A stretch of 6,482 nucleotides of DNA from Gammaproteobacteria bacterium (GCA_005877965.1 VBNP01000273.1:1-6482), one strand, 5' to 3'; shown: positions 1-5,274, counted from the first letter of the stretch. Notes: generated by a model from the sequence alone, not told the origin. Translations and numbers: made by a program.

Positions 1-958
1 CAATGCGCATGCCCTTGGGCAGAATCTTTTCGTTCAGCTCGGCGACCTTGGCGTGCACCCCCTCCAGCACGCGCGACGGGTTCTCGCCACGGCGCATCAG
101 CACGAAGCCCTCGACCGCCTCCTTCTGCTCGTTGTAGCCGACGGCGCCGCGGCGCGGGGTGTTCGACTGGACGATCTCGGCGACGTCGCCGACGGTCACC
201 GGCGTCGAGTCGCGCGCCTTGAGCACCGTGCGCCGGATGTCCTCGACCGAGGTGATGTAGCCGATGCCGCGCACCGTCAGCTCCTGGTCGCCGTGGCGCA
301 GGAAGCCGCCGCCCACGTTGACGTTGGTCTTCGCCAGCGCCTCGGAGAGCTCGGTGAGCGAGAGGCCGTGCGCGCGGAGGCGATCCGGATAGGCGCGCAC
401 GTGCACTTCCTTGAGGTAGCCGCCGAAGCACACGACGTCGGCGACGCCGGGCACGGCCTTCAGCACGCGTGTGACGGTCCATTGCAGCTCGCCGCGCTGC
501 TGATAGAGATCGTGGCGGTCCCTCACCATGCGGAACTGGTAGACCTCGCCGAGCAGCGTCGCCTCGGGGGCGAGCTCCGGCACCACGCCCTGGGGCAGGT
601 CGCCGATCGCCGCGGCCATGCGCTGCGCGACCTGCATGCGCGAAGTGAAGGGATCGGCGTCGTCGTCGAAGGTGAGCGTGATGAGCGACAGGCCGAACAG
701 GCTTTCGCTTCTCAGCTGGATGGTGCGCGGCGTGCCGTTCAGCGCGCGCTCGAGCGGCACGGTGATGCTGCGCTCGATCTCCTCGGGCGCGTAGCCCGGG
801 TTCTGCGTGATGACCGTGACCTGCGCGTTGGTGACGTCGGGGAAGGCCTCGATCGGCGTGTTGAGATAGGCGCGCACGCCGAACGCCGAGACGATGGCGA
901 TCGCGAGGATCGCCGCGATGCGGCGATGCACGCAGGTCTCGATCAGTTTGTCTAGCAC
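1..958 (-). CDS. CzcA/CusA-family heavy-metal efflux RND permease, N-terminal part
   Basis: This is the inner-membrane proton-driven pump subunit of a tripartite heavy-metal efflux (HME-RND) system. Reading the minus strand from GTG at 958 gives 319 codons with no stop before the window edge, about the first third of a ~1,000-1,050-aa family member. It begins VLDKLIETCVHRRIAAILAI, a short cytoplasmic start followed by transmembrane helix 1 (about residues 13-30). Next come family blocks around residues 35-50 (PIEAFPDVTNAQVTV), 53-75 (NPGYAPEEIE, then VPLERALNGTP), and the RSESLFGLSLITLTF segment. The later part is periplasmic porter domain, including VKAVPGVADV-like and TNVNVGGGF blocks. GTG is chosen because it lies 3 nt after the adaptor's stop and gives the expected N-terminus; the next in-frame Met is over 100 codons in. 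Family assignment is secure. The metal (Zn/Co/Cd versus Cu/Ag) cannot be told because the membrane proton-relay and metal-site region is outside the window. Confidence 0.93.
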   Translation of the reverse strand, partial: MLDKLIETCVHRRIAAILAIAIVSAFGVRAYLNTPIEAFPDVTNAQVTVITQNPGYAPEEIERSITVPLERALNGTPRTIQLRSESLFGLSLITLTFDDDADPFTSRMQVAQRMAAAIGDLPQGVVPELAPEATLLGEVYQFRMVRDRHDLYQQRGELQWTVTRVLKAVPGVADVVCFGGYLKEVHVRAYPDRLRAHGLSLTELSEALAKTNVNVGGGFLRHGDQELTVRGIGYITSVEDIRRTVLKARDSTPVTVGDVAEIVQSNTPRRGAVGYNEQKEAVEGFVLMRRGENPSRVLEGVHAKVAELNEKILPKGMRI

Positions 959-961
959 GCG

Positions 962-2071
962 CTAGAGCAGCTGCTCGGCTTCGCGGTCGACCAGCAGCGC
1001 GCCGCGCATCACGACGCGCTCGCCGGGGGCGAGGCCCTTCAGCACGCGCACCCGGCCGCCGCGCTCGTCGCCGACCTCGACTTCGCGCGGGATGAAGCGG
1101 CCGGTCTTGTCCTCGACATAGACGATGCGCCGGCTGCCATCCTTCAAGAGCACCGCCGTCACCGGCAGCCAGAGCTCGCCCTCGGCGCTCGCGCCGAACA
1201 CGGTGACGCGCACCAGCAGCCCGGCGCGCAGCTCTTCGGGCGCGCTTTCCAGCTCGACGTAGAACGGCGTGCGCCGCGTCTCGGCGTCGCTCCTCGGCGC
1301 AATCCCGGCGACGCGGCCCGGCAGCGTGACGTTCAGCGCCGAGATCGTCACCTCGGCCTTGGTGGCTTTCGCGACCTGCGCCACCTCGCCCTCGGGCACA
1401 TCGGCCACGACCCAGAGTCCCGTCGGATCGCCGATCTCGACCAGCGGCTCGCCGCCGGGCTGCACCATGGCGCCCGGCGTCGCTTTCACCGAGACGATCA
1501 CGCCGTCGACCTGCGAGCGCACGTTGACCTTGGTGCCTTGGCCGCCGCCGGCGAGCGCCGCGTTGCGCTCGGCGCGCTCGAGCTCGCCGCGCGCCTCGCG
1601 CGCCTTCATCTCCGCGTCGAAGCGCTCGACTTCGAGCCCGACGCCCTTCTTCACCATCTCGTTCTGCCGCGCGAGCACTTCTTCGGCGGTGCGGACCTTG
1701 AGCCGCGCCTGCGCAAGCGTGGTGCGCAGGCCGAGCACGTCGGCGCTCTCGATGGTGAAGAGCGTCGCGCCGCTCTTCACCTTTTGTCCGGGCTCGACCT
1801 CGATCGCGACGACGCGTCCCGCGAAGGGCGCGGTCATCGCCGAGAGCGCTTTAGGGCGGAACGCAGTGCGGCCGAAGTAGCTGCGTCCCTGCGGGTTCTC
1901 GCTCGCGCTCACCGGTTCTATGACGAGGAACTTGCGTGATGCATCCGCGAGCTGCACGGTGCCGCCGCCGCCTTTGGCTGTGCTGCCGGTTGCGCCGCGC
2001 GTCTGCGACTCGTCCTTGCCGCACGCGGCAATAACGCACAACGCCAGCGAAACAAGCGCCAAGCGCAGCAA
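962..2071 (-). CDS. RND efflux periplasmic adaptor (membrane fusion protein, CzcB/CusB-like lipoprotein)
   Basis: This 369-aa protein is the periplasmic adaptor linking the RND pump to an outer-membrane channel. The N-terminus is a lipoprotein signal: hydrophobic residues 4-16 and lipobox IAAC with Cys17 as the lipidated residue. A low-complexity Gly/Thr linker (26-38) follows. The first lipoyl half (about 80-110, APFAGRVVAIEVEPGQKV) leads into an alpha-helical hairpin (about 113-172). The second lipoyl half (about 180-215, VDGVIVSVKATPGAMVQPGG) precedes the beta-barrel (about 217-295) and the C-terminal membrane-proximal domain ending GERVVMRGALLVDREAEQLL. The start is TTG at 2071: an AGGGGGG Shine-Dalgarno at 2077-2083 sits 5 nt away. 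The ATG four bases upstream (2073-2075) is in another frame and only 1-2 nt from that site. The pump gene follows after 3 nt, so both are one operon. No His/Met-rich metal-binding tail is visible, so the substrate stays open. Confidence 0.92.
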   Translation of the reverse strand: MLRLALVSLALCVIAACGKDESQTRGATGSTAKGGGGTVQLADASRKFLVIEPVSASENPQGRSYFGRTAFRPKALSAMTAPFAGRVVAIEVEPGQKVKSGATLFTIESADVLGLRTTLAQARLKVRTAEEVLARQNEMVKKGVGLEVERFDAEMKAREARGELERAERNAALAGGGQGTKVNVRSQVDGVIVSVKATPGAMVQPGGEPLVEIGDPTGLWVVADVPEGEVAQVAKATKAEVTISALNVTLPGRVAGIAPRSDAETRRTPFYVELESAPEELRAGLLVRVTVFGASAEGELWLPVTAVLLKDGSRRIVYVEDKTGRFIPREVEVGDERGGRVRVLKGLAPGERVVMRGALLVDREAEQLL

Positions 2072-2076
2072 GCATT

Positions 2077-2083
2077 CCCCCCT
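2077..2083 (-). promoter_or_regulatory. Shine-Dalgarno that selects the TTG start of the efflux adaptor
   Basis: The minus strand reads AGGGGGG, then AATGC, then TTG. The 5-nt spacing fits the TTG at 2071. The same run is almost adjacent to the out-of-frame ATG at 2075, which would give only a 74-aa unrelated peptide. Confidence 0.6.
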
Positions 2084-2095
2084 AAAATCAACGAA

Positions 2096-2389
2096 GTGGA
2101 AAGCAGACTACACACAAAGCTGAGGAACAGCCTGACTTTAAGCTTTGCTGCACCCGCGTATGCGGCGCGTCCGTTCTTCACCGACGACGCACGCATCGTC
2201 GATAACTGCCAGATCGAGACCTTCTATAAGGAGCAGCGCAGCTACTCCGGCTCGGAGTTCTGGTTCCTGCCGGCGTGCAAAGCCCTCGGCTTCGAGCTTA
2301 CTGCCGGCGGCAACCGCATCGAAGGCGACCGCAACGAAATTTTGCAAGCCAAGCTCCTGCTCAAGCCGCTCGATCGGCGGCGTTCATGA
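2096..2389 (+). pseudogene. Truncated duplicate of the beta-barrel outer-membrane-like gene at 2587-3225
   Basis: From a GTG at 2096 this reads 97 aa. It has a short signal-like N-terminus (K8, R11, then hydrophobic SLTLSFAAPAYA) followed by ARPFFTDDARIVDNCQIETF, nearly identical to residues 27-95 of the intact gene. Positions 2161-2370 align to 2661-2870 without a gap: 188 of 210 bases match and 64 of 70 residues match. Sixteen of 22 differences are silent third positions. Similarity ends at 2370 (LLKPL) and the frame stops 6 codons later, so about 115 C-terminal residues, most of the barrel, are missing. In another frame, FMND near 2383-2394 resembles FLND of the intact copy, a weak hint of a ~65-nt frameshifting deletion. 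No Shine-Dalgarno precedes the GTG. It is most likely a pseudogene; if translated it would yield a small secreted fragment keeping both cysteines. Confidence 0.8.
2161..2370 (+). repeat. Direct repeat copy 1 (pair with 2661-2870)
   Basis: This 210-bp block matches 2661-2870 at 188 positions (about 89.5%) with no insertion or deletion and an offset of exactly 500 bp. The 5' boundary lies at the signal-peptide/mature junction of the encoded protein; the 3' boundary is sharp at 2370. Confidence 0.9.
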
Positions 2390-2493
2390 ACGACGAAGCG
2401 CATTCGACGCCGAACCCGCGTGGCGCCTCTCATAGAAATCCGCCTCCTGTTCTAAGATAGCGCCCAACACGAATAACAAGGGTTGATCCGCCG
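2372..2493 (+). other. Short non-coding stretch between the truncated copy and the signal-peptide ORF
   Basis: After the repeat ends, these roughly 120 bases show no convincing gene. The part around 2440-2480 is noticeably richer in A/T than its surroundings and could hold the promoter of the downstream genes. A TAAGAT near 2453-2458 is at best a weak -10 candidate, with no clear -35 partner. An AAGGG at 2478-2482 is a possible, rather distant, ribosome site for the ATG at 2494. Confidence 0.35.
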
Positions 2494-2583
2494 ATGTCCG
2501 GTCCGTCCGCCTGGTGCTTCATCTTCGCGCTAACCGCGACCGCTGCTTTGGCCCAGAGCTCGCGGCTCCATGTGGAGTTCTGA
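2494..2583 (+). CDS. 29-codon ORF resembling a signal peptide, possibly translationally coupled to the next gene
   Basis: ATG at 2494 to TGA at 2581-2583 encodes MSGPSAWCFIFALTATAALA plus QSSRLHVEF. This has the shape of a Sec signal peptide: hydrophobic core about residues 7-17 and an ALA|Q cleavage site after residue 20, leaving a 9-residue tail. Codon use has high GC at third positions like the neighbouring genes. AAGGG at 2478-2482 lies 11 nt upstream, a long but possible spacing. The stop falls 3 nt before the ATG of the beta-barrel gene, and that gene's GGAG (2574-2577) lies inside this ORF. It may be a leader ORF coupling translation, a remnant of a lost secreted protein, or chance. 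I do not recognise a family. Confidence 0.4.
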   Translation: MSGPSAWCFIFALTATAALAQSSRLHVEF

Positions 2584-2586
2584 GCC

Positions 2587-3225
2587 ATGACCGTCGCTGC
2601 CGCCATCGCAAGAACGACCGTCGTCTTCAGCGCGCTCAGCATCTGCTGCGCTTCCGCCTTTGCCGCACGGCCGTTCTTCACCGACGACGCGCGCATCGTG
2701 GACAACTGCCAGATCGAAACCTTTTACAAAGAGCAGCGGACCTATTCGGGCTCCGAGTTCTGGTTCCTGCCGGCGTGCAAAGTCCTCGGCTTCGAGATTA
2801 CGGCGGGCGGCAACCGCATCGAAGGCGACCGCAACGAAGTTGTGCAAGCCAAGTTCCTGCTCAAGCCGCTGGAGACGAACGGTGTCGGCTACGCCCTGTC
2901 GATCGGCTCCTTCGGCGGCGAGCCGTACTTCAACGCGATCGGCAGCAAGTCATTCCTAAATGATCGCTTCGTGGTCCACGCGAACCTCGGCGACTTCCGT
3001 GACAGCGGCGGCACCTGGGGGCTCGGCCTCGAGGCGCGCCTCGTCGGGCAGCGCATCTACGGCATCTTCGAGACCTTCGGCCAGCATCGCGAGACGCACA
3101 CCTATCACTACGGCTTGCGCTTCTGGGTGATCCCCAATCGCTTCCAGATCGACAGCACGCTTGGCAATCAGACCGGCGCCGGCGACCGGCGCTTCTTCAC
3201 GGTGGGACTGCGCTTCCTCTTCTAA
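2587..3225 (+). CDS. Predicted outer-membrane beta-barrel protein, possibly Phenol_MetA_deg-like (PF13557 type)
   Basis: This 212-aa exported protein has a Sec signal peptide at residues 1-26 (hydrophobic core about 11-24, cleavage ASAFA|A). The mature part begins ARPFFTDDARIVDNCQIETF. The R-P-x-x-T-D-D start, the following xCQxE element, alternating hydrophobic/polar strands, GLRFWVIPNRFQIDSTLGN, and a final aromatic residue (GLRFLF) resemble outer-membrane beta-barrel proteins often labelled 'putative MetA-pathway of phenol degradation'. That match is from memory of the family. Cys41 (DNCQ) and Cys64 (PACK) could form a disulfide in the periplasm. ATG is supported by GGAG at 2574-2577, 9 nt upstream. 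It is divergent from the RND efflux operon and follows its own truncated duplicate. The biochemical role is unknown, and the domain name should not be read as evidence of phenol metabolism. Confidence 0.75.
   Translation: MTVAAAIARTTVVFSALSICCASAFAARPFFTDDARIVDNCQIETFYKEQRTYSGSEFWFLPACKVLGFEITAGGNRIEGDRNEVVQAKFLLKPLETNGVGYALSIGSFGGEPYFNAIGSKSFLNDRFVVHANLGDFRDSGGTWGLGLEARLVGQRIYGIFETFGQHRETHTYHYGLRFWVIPNRFQIDSTLGNQTGAGDRRFFTVGLRFLF
2661..2870 (+). repeat. Direct repeat copy 2 (pair with 2161-2370), inside the intact gene
   Basis: This is the counterpart of the 2161-2370 block and encodes residues 26-95 of the intact beta-barrel protein. The six amino-acid differences between copies are all conservative (S/T, A/V, L/I, I/V, L/V, L/F). 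Confidence 0.9.
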
Positions 3226-3227
3226 GG

Positions 3228-3263
3228 TACGCAGCTTGCGTATATACGCAAGTTGCGTATAAT
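3228..3263 (+). promoter_or_regulatory. Promoter and double palindromic operator of the toxin-antitoxin operon
   Basis: Four alternating hexamers fill the gap: TACGCA (3228-3233), TGCGTA (3237-3242), TACGCA (3245-3250) and TGCGTA (3254-3259), with spacers of 3, 2 and 3 nt. They form two TACGCA-N3-TGCGTA operators starting 17 bp apart, and the centre is a perfect 18-bp palindrome at 3235-3252. A consensus -10 box, TATAAT, lies at 3258-3263, with TTGCGT at 3236-3241 as a candidate -35 at 16 bp spacing. Operator binding would cover both promoter elements. The expected binder is the XRE antitoxin, alone or with the toxin, giving autorepression; that is inference from how such modules work. Confidence 0.8.
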
Positions 3264-3269
3264 GCGGTC

Positions 3270-3614
3270 GTGAAGGCCGTCTTCGTCGAGCTGCCCGCCT
3301 TCGAGCGTTACCGGTCGGATTACTTGGACGACAACGCGTTTGGCGATCTGCAGGCCTTCTTGATGAGCAACCCGGAAGCCGGTGACGTGATCGAAGGCAC
3401 GGGTGGGCTGCGCAAGATGCGCTTTGCCGATCGGCGGCGCAGCAAGGGCAAACGCGGCGGTCTTCGGGTCATTTATTACTGGTGGAGCCCTGGCATGCAA
3501 TTCTGGCTTTACACGCTGTACAACAAGGATGAGATGGCCGACTTGACGGCCAGGCAGCGCAAGGCGCTGAAGGACATGCTGAAAGCGGAGCTGCAATCAA
3601 GGAGGGCGACATGA
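3270..3614 (+). CDS. RelE/HigB-like type II toxin
   Basis: This 114-aa protein belongs to the RelE/ParE superfamily, most like HigB-type toxins whose members cleave mRNA at the ribosome. The visible pattern is typical: KAVFVELPAFERYRSDYL at the N-terminus, NPEAGDVIEGTGGLRKMRF (34-52), a basic KGKRGGLRVIYYWW strand pair (59-72), FWLYTLYNKDEMADLT (78-93), and a basic C-terminal helix. Length is normal for the family. The start is GTG at 3270, because the ATG at 3262 runs into a stop after three codons and GTG gives the family N-terminus. No Shine-Dalgarno is present, and the TATAAT box ends only 6 nt upstream, so the mRNA may be leaderless. It is first in the operon and overlaps the antitoxin gene by 4 nt. 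Catalytic residues were not assigned individually. Confidence 0.9.
   Translation: MKAVFVELPAFERYRSDYLDDNAFGDLQAFLMSNPEAGDVIEGTGGLRKMRFADRRRSKGKRGGLRVIYYWWSPGMQFWLYTLYNKDEMADLTARQRKALKDMLKAELQSRRAT
3599..3605 (+). promoter_or_regulatory. Strong Shine-Dalgarno of the antitoxin gene
   Basis: AAGGAGG lies 5 nt before the ATG at 3611, inside the toxin's last codons. It contrasts with the absent site before the toxin and would favour antitoxin over toxin synthesis from the shared mRNA. Confidence 0.85.
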
Positions 3615-3940
3615 AGGCAAGGGCGAAGGCTAAGCGCGATCTCTTTGCCGAACTGAGCGAGGGCATGACGGCCCTCGGCGAGGCGCGGCACGGCAAGCGC
3701 ACTCTGCGAACGCATGCAGTGGAGTTCAAGGCTGCCCCGGAAATCACGCCGCGGGAGCTGGTACGCGTTCGCGAGCAGCTCAAAATCTCCCGCGGAGTAT
3801 TTGCCGCGTACCTGCGCACGAACGTGCGCACGCTGGAAAATTGGGAGCAAGGCCGTGCGAAGCCCAATGCGCAGGCGGCCTTGCTGATCAATCTCGTGAA
3901 ACGCTTCCCGGATACGGTCGAGCGGCTCGCCGCGATCTAG
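3611..3940 (+). CDS. XRE-family antitoxin (HigA/NadS-like)
   Basis: This 109-aa protein is the DNA-binding antitoxin partner. The N-terminal half (KRDLFAELSEGMTALGEARH, then GKRTLRTHAVEFKAAPEIT) matches the usual extension of HigA/NadS-type antitoxins. The C-terminal half is a Cro/C1-type helix-turn-helix (about residues 48-85): LVRVREQLKISRGVFAAYLR, then the recognition segment TNVRTLENWEQGRAKPN. The tail LLINLVKRFPDTVERLAAI is family-typical. It probably neutralises the toxin by binding it and represses the operon at the paired TACGCA/TGCGTA operators. ATG at 3611 is supported by AAGGAGG 5 nt upstream and overlaps the toxin's TGA (ATGA). The gene ends in TAG at 3938-3940, overlapping the stop of the convergent receptor gene. 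Nothing looks truncated, so the module is probably active. Confidence 0.9.
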   Translation: MKARAKAKRDLFAELSEGMTALGEARHGKRTLRTHAVEFKAAPEITPRELVRVREQLKISRGVFAAYLRTNVRTLENWEQGRAKPNAQAALLINLVKRFPDTVERLAAI

Positions 3941-4851
3941 TCTTCCGCCGTAAACCCGGAGGCCTTCACGATCGGCGCCCAGCGCTCGAGGTCCGCCTTC
4001 ACCACGCTGGCAAATCCGACCGGCGTCATCGCCACCGGGTCCATGCCCATCTTGATGAAGCTCCTCTGCGTGTCGCCGAACGCGGTGGCGTCGGCGATGC
4101 CGTTGGCGAGCCGCTTCACCACATCGGGCGGCGTTCTCGCCGGCGCGAAGAAGCCGAGCCACGGCGCGAGCACGATCTCGGGAAAGCCCGACTCCTTCAT
4201 CGTCGGCACATCGGGCAGGAATTTCGAGCGCTCGCCGCTCGTCACCGCCAGCACGCGGATCTTGCCGCCCTGGAGCTGCGGCAGGAGCTCGCTCACCGGG
4301 TTGATGCTCACCGGGATCTGGCCGCCCATCAGGTCTTGCAGCGCGGGCGCGCCGCCCTTGTAGTGCACCGGCGAGAGCGCCGCGCCCGAATCGCGCGCCA
4401 GCATCACGCCGACGAAGTGCGGCGTGCCGCCGGCCGAGGTGGTGGCGTAGAAGGCGCGCTTGGGATCGCCCTTCGCCCACGCGACGTAGTCGCGCACGGT
4501 TTTCACTTCCGCCGGCAAGGCCGGCCCAGCCGCCAGCGCGAGCCCCGAGCGCGCGACGAGCGCAATGGGAGTGAAATCCTTCAACGGGTCGTAGGAGAGC
4601 CGCTTGAAGCTGTGCGTCTTCACCGCCTCGACGCCGGTGCGGCCCGAAGCGCCGACGCGGTTCTCGACGATTGCCGCCGGCGCGTAGTTGCCGCGCAGCT
4701 TGTCGGCGACGATGCGCGCGAGCACATCGGTGCCGCCGCCCGCGGGAAACGGCACGACGATGCGCACGGTCTTCTGGGTGGTCTGCGCCCAGCCCTTAGC
4801 GCTGAGCGCGATGGCGGCTCCCGCGAGCAGGACCTGCCTTCTGGACGTCAC
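3937..4851 (-). CDS. Bug/TctC-family periplasmic solute-binding receptor with an apparent internal deletion
   Basis: This 304-aa protein belongs to the tripartite tricarboxylate transporter receptor family (Bug/TctC), which binds carboxylates and related solutes in the periplasm. The N-terminus TSRRQVLLAGAAIALSAKGW is an export signal with a twin-arginine look (R4-R5), cleaved near WA|Q23. Family blocks are VRIVVPFPAGGGTDVLAR (29-46), AIVENRVGASGRTGVEAV (60-77), SYDPLKDFTPIALVA (86-100), HYKGGAPALQDLMGGQIP and KIRVLAVTSGERSKFLPDVP. Normally a PDG-T-containing strand and loop of about 20-25 residues separates 'EAV' from 'YDP'; here K78 runs straight into THSFKRLSYDP. The frame is open far upstream, but GTG at 4849-4851 gives a proper signal peptide and a 4-nt overlap (GTGA) with the preceding gene, implying coupled translation. 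No TctA/TctB membrane subunits are nearby, as is common for orphan Bug receptors. The ligand is unknown. Confidence 0.88.
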   Translation of the reverse strand: MTSRRQVLLAGAAIALSAKGWAQTTQKTVRIVVPFPAGGGTDVLARIVADKLRGNYAPAAIVENRVGASGRTGVEAVKTHSFKRLSYDPLKDFTPIALVARSGLALAAGPALPAEVKTVRDYVAWAKGDPKRAFYATTSAGGTPHFVGVMLARDSGAALSPVHYKGGAPALQDLMGGQIPVSINPVSELLPQLQGGKIRVLAVTSGERSKFLPDVPTMKESGFPEIVLAPWLGFFAPARTPPDVVKRLANGIADATAFGDTQRSFIKMGMDPVAMTPVGFASVVKADLERWAPIVKASGFTAED

Positions 4852-5246
4852 TTGAGCACCGCGATGCCCGCGTTGCACACCTGCTCGTCCTCGTGCGACT
4901 GCACGCCCGAGACGCCGATGCCGCCGACGCACTCGCCCTGCACCATGATCGGCATGCCGCCCTGCACCGGCAGCCCGGGCATCTTGAGGAGCGCCACCCG
5001 CCCGGCAGCGATGCGGTCCTCGCTCACCTTCGTCGGACGCCGCGCGAGCGCGGCGCTGCGGCCTTTGCCCGCTGCGATCTCGGAGGTGATTGGTGAAGCG
5101 CCGTCCATGCGCGTGAGGAGCAGCACGTGGCCGCCATCGTCGAGGATGGCAATGGTGACGTTCCAGTTGTTCTTCTTCGCCTCCGCCTCGGCCGCCGCGG
5201 TGATCCGGCGGCAGTCCTCCAGCGTCAGGCACGGCTTGGTCTTCAT
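4848..5246 (-). CDS. GlcG/HbpS-like protein (heme-binding family, PF03928 type)
   Basis: This 132-aa protein has the single-domain GlcG/HbpS fold pattern: an N-terminal helix (LTLEDCRRITAAAEAEAKKN), the strand VTIAILDDGGHVLLLTRMDG (30-49), the helix ASPITSEIAAGKGRSAALAR, and the hallmark glycine-rich end GGMPIMVQGECVGGIGVSG, then DEQVCNAGIAVLK. Family length is about 130-140 aa, so it is complete. HbpS of Streptomyces binds heme and modulates a sensor kinase; GlcG sits in glycolate operons; most other members have no proven role. No signal peptide is visible, so it is probably cytoplasmic. ATG at 5246 has GGGAGG (5250-5255) 3 nt upstream, a tight spacing. It lies 28 nt after the hybrid kinase and overlaps the receptor gene by 4 nt, so the three probably form one transcript. 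Heme binding here is unproven. Confidence 0.88.
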   Translation of the reverse strand: MKTKPCLTLEDCRRITAAAEAEAKKNNWNVTIAILDDGGHVLLLTRMDGASPITSEIAAGKGRSAALARRPTKVSEDRIAAGRVALLKMPGLPVQGGMPIMVQGECVGGIGVSGVQSHEDEQVCNAGIAVLK

Positions 5247-5274
5247 GCGCCTCCCAAAAAGAGCAAGGCGAATC

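Noticed and set aside
53..955. 300-codon plus-strand ORF opposite the pump gene
   Set aside because: It is an antisense shadow in high-GC DNA. The translation is a low-complexity Arg/Ala/His/Asp-rich sequence with no fold pattern, while the minus strand encodes clear RND permease.
2073..2075. ATG as the adaptor start
   Set aside because: It is out of frame with the adaptor, yields 74 unrelated residues, and is too close to the Shine-Dalgarno.
2381..2392. 12-bp perfect palindrome CGTTCATGAACG next to the end of the truncated copy
   Set aside because: A palindrome of this length is expected by chance about once or twice in a window this size. Nothing else ties it to recombination or regulation.
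3922..3934. Possible hairpin (GCGG...CCGC) near the antitoxin's end as a terminator
   Set aside because: The stem is only about 4 bp, lies within coding sequence and has no T-tract.
3509..4480. 323-codon minus-strand ORF
   Set aside because: It lies out of frame across the receptor and antisense to the toxin and antitoxin. No domain pattern is seen, and it crosses two well-supported genes.
4852..5232. N-terminal extension of the receptor frame to 431 aa
   Set aside because: The extension runs through the GlcG-like gene in another frame and is Arg/Gly-rich. Starting at GTG 4851 gives a normal signal peptide directly.
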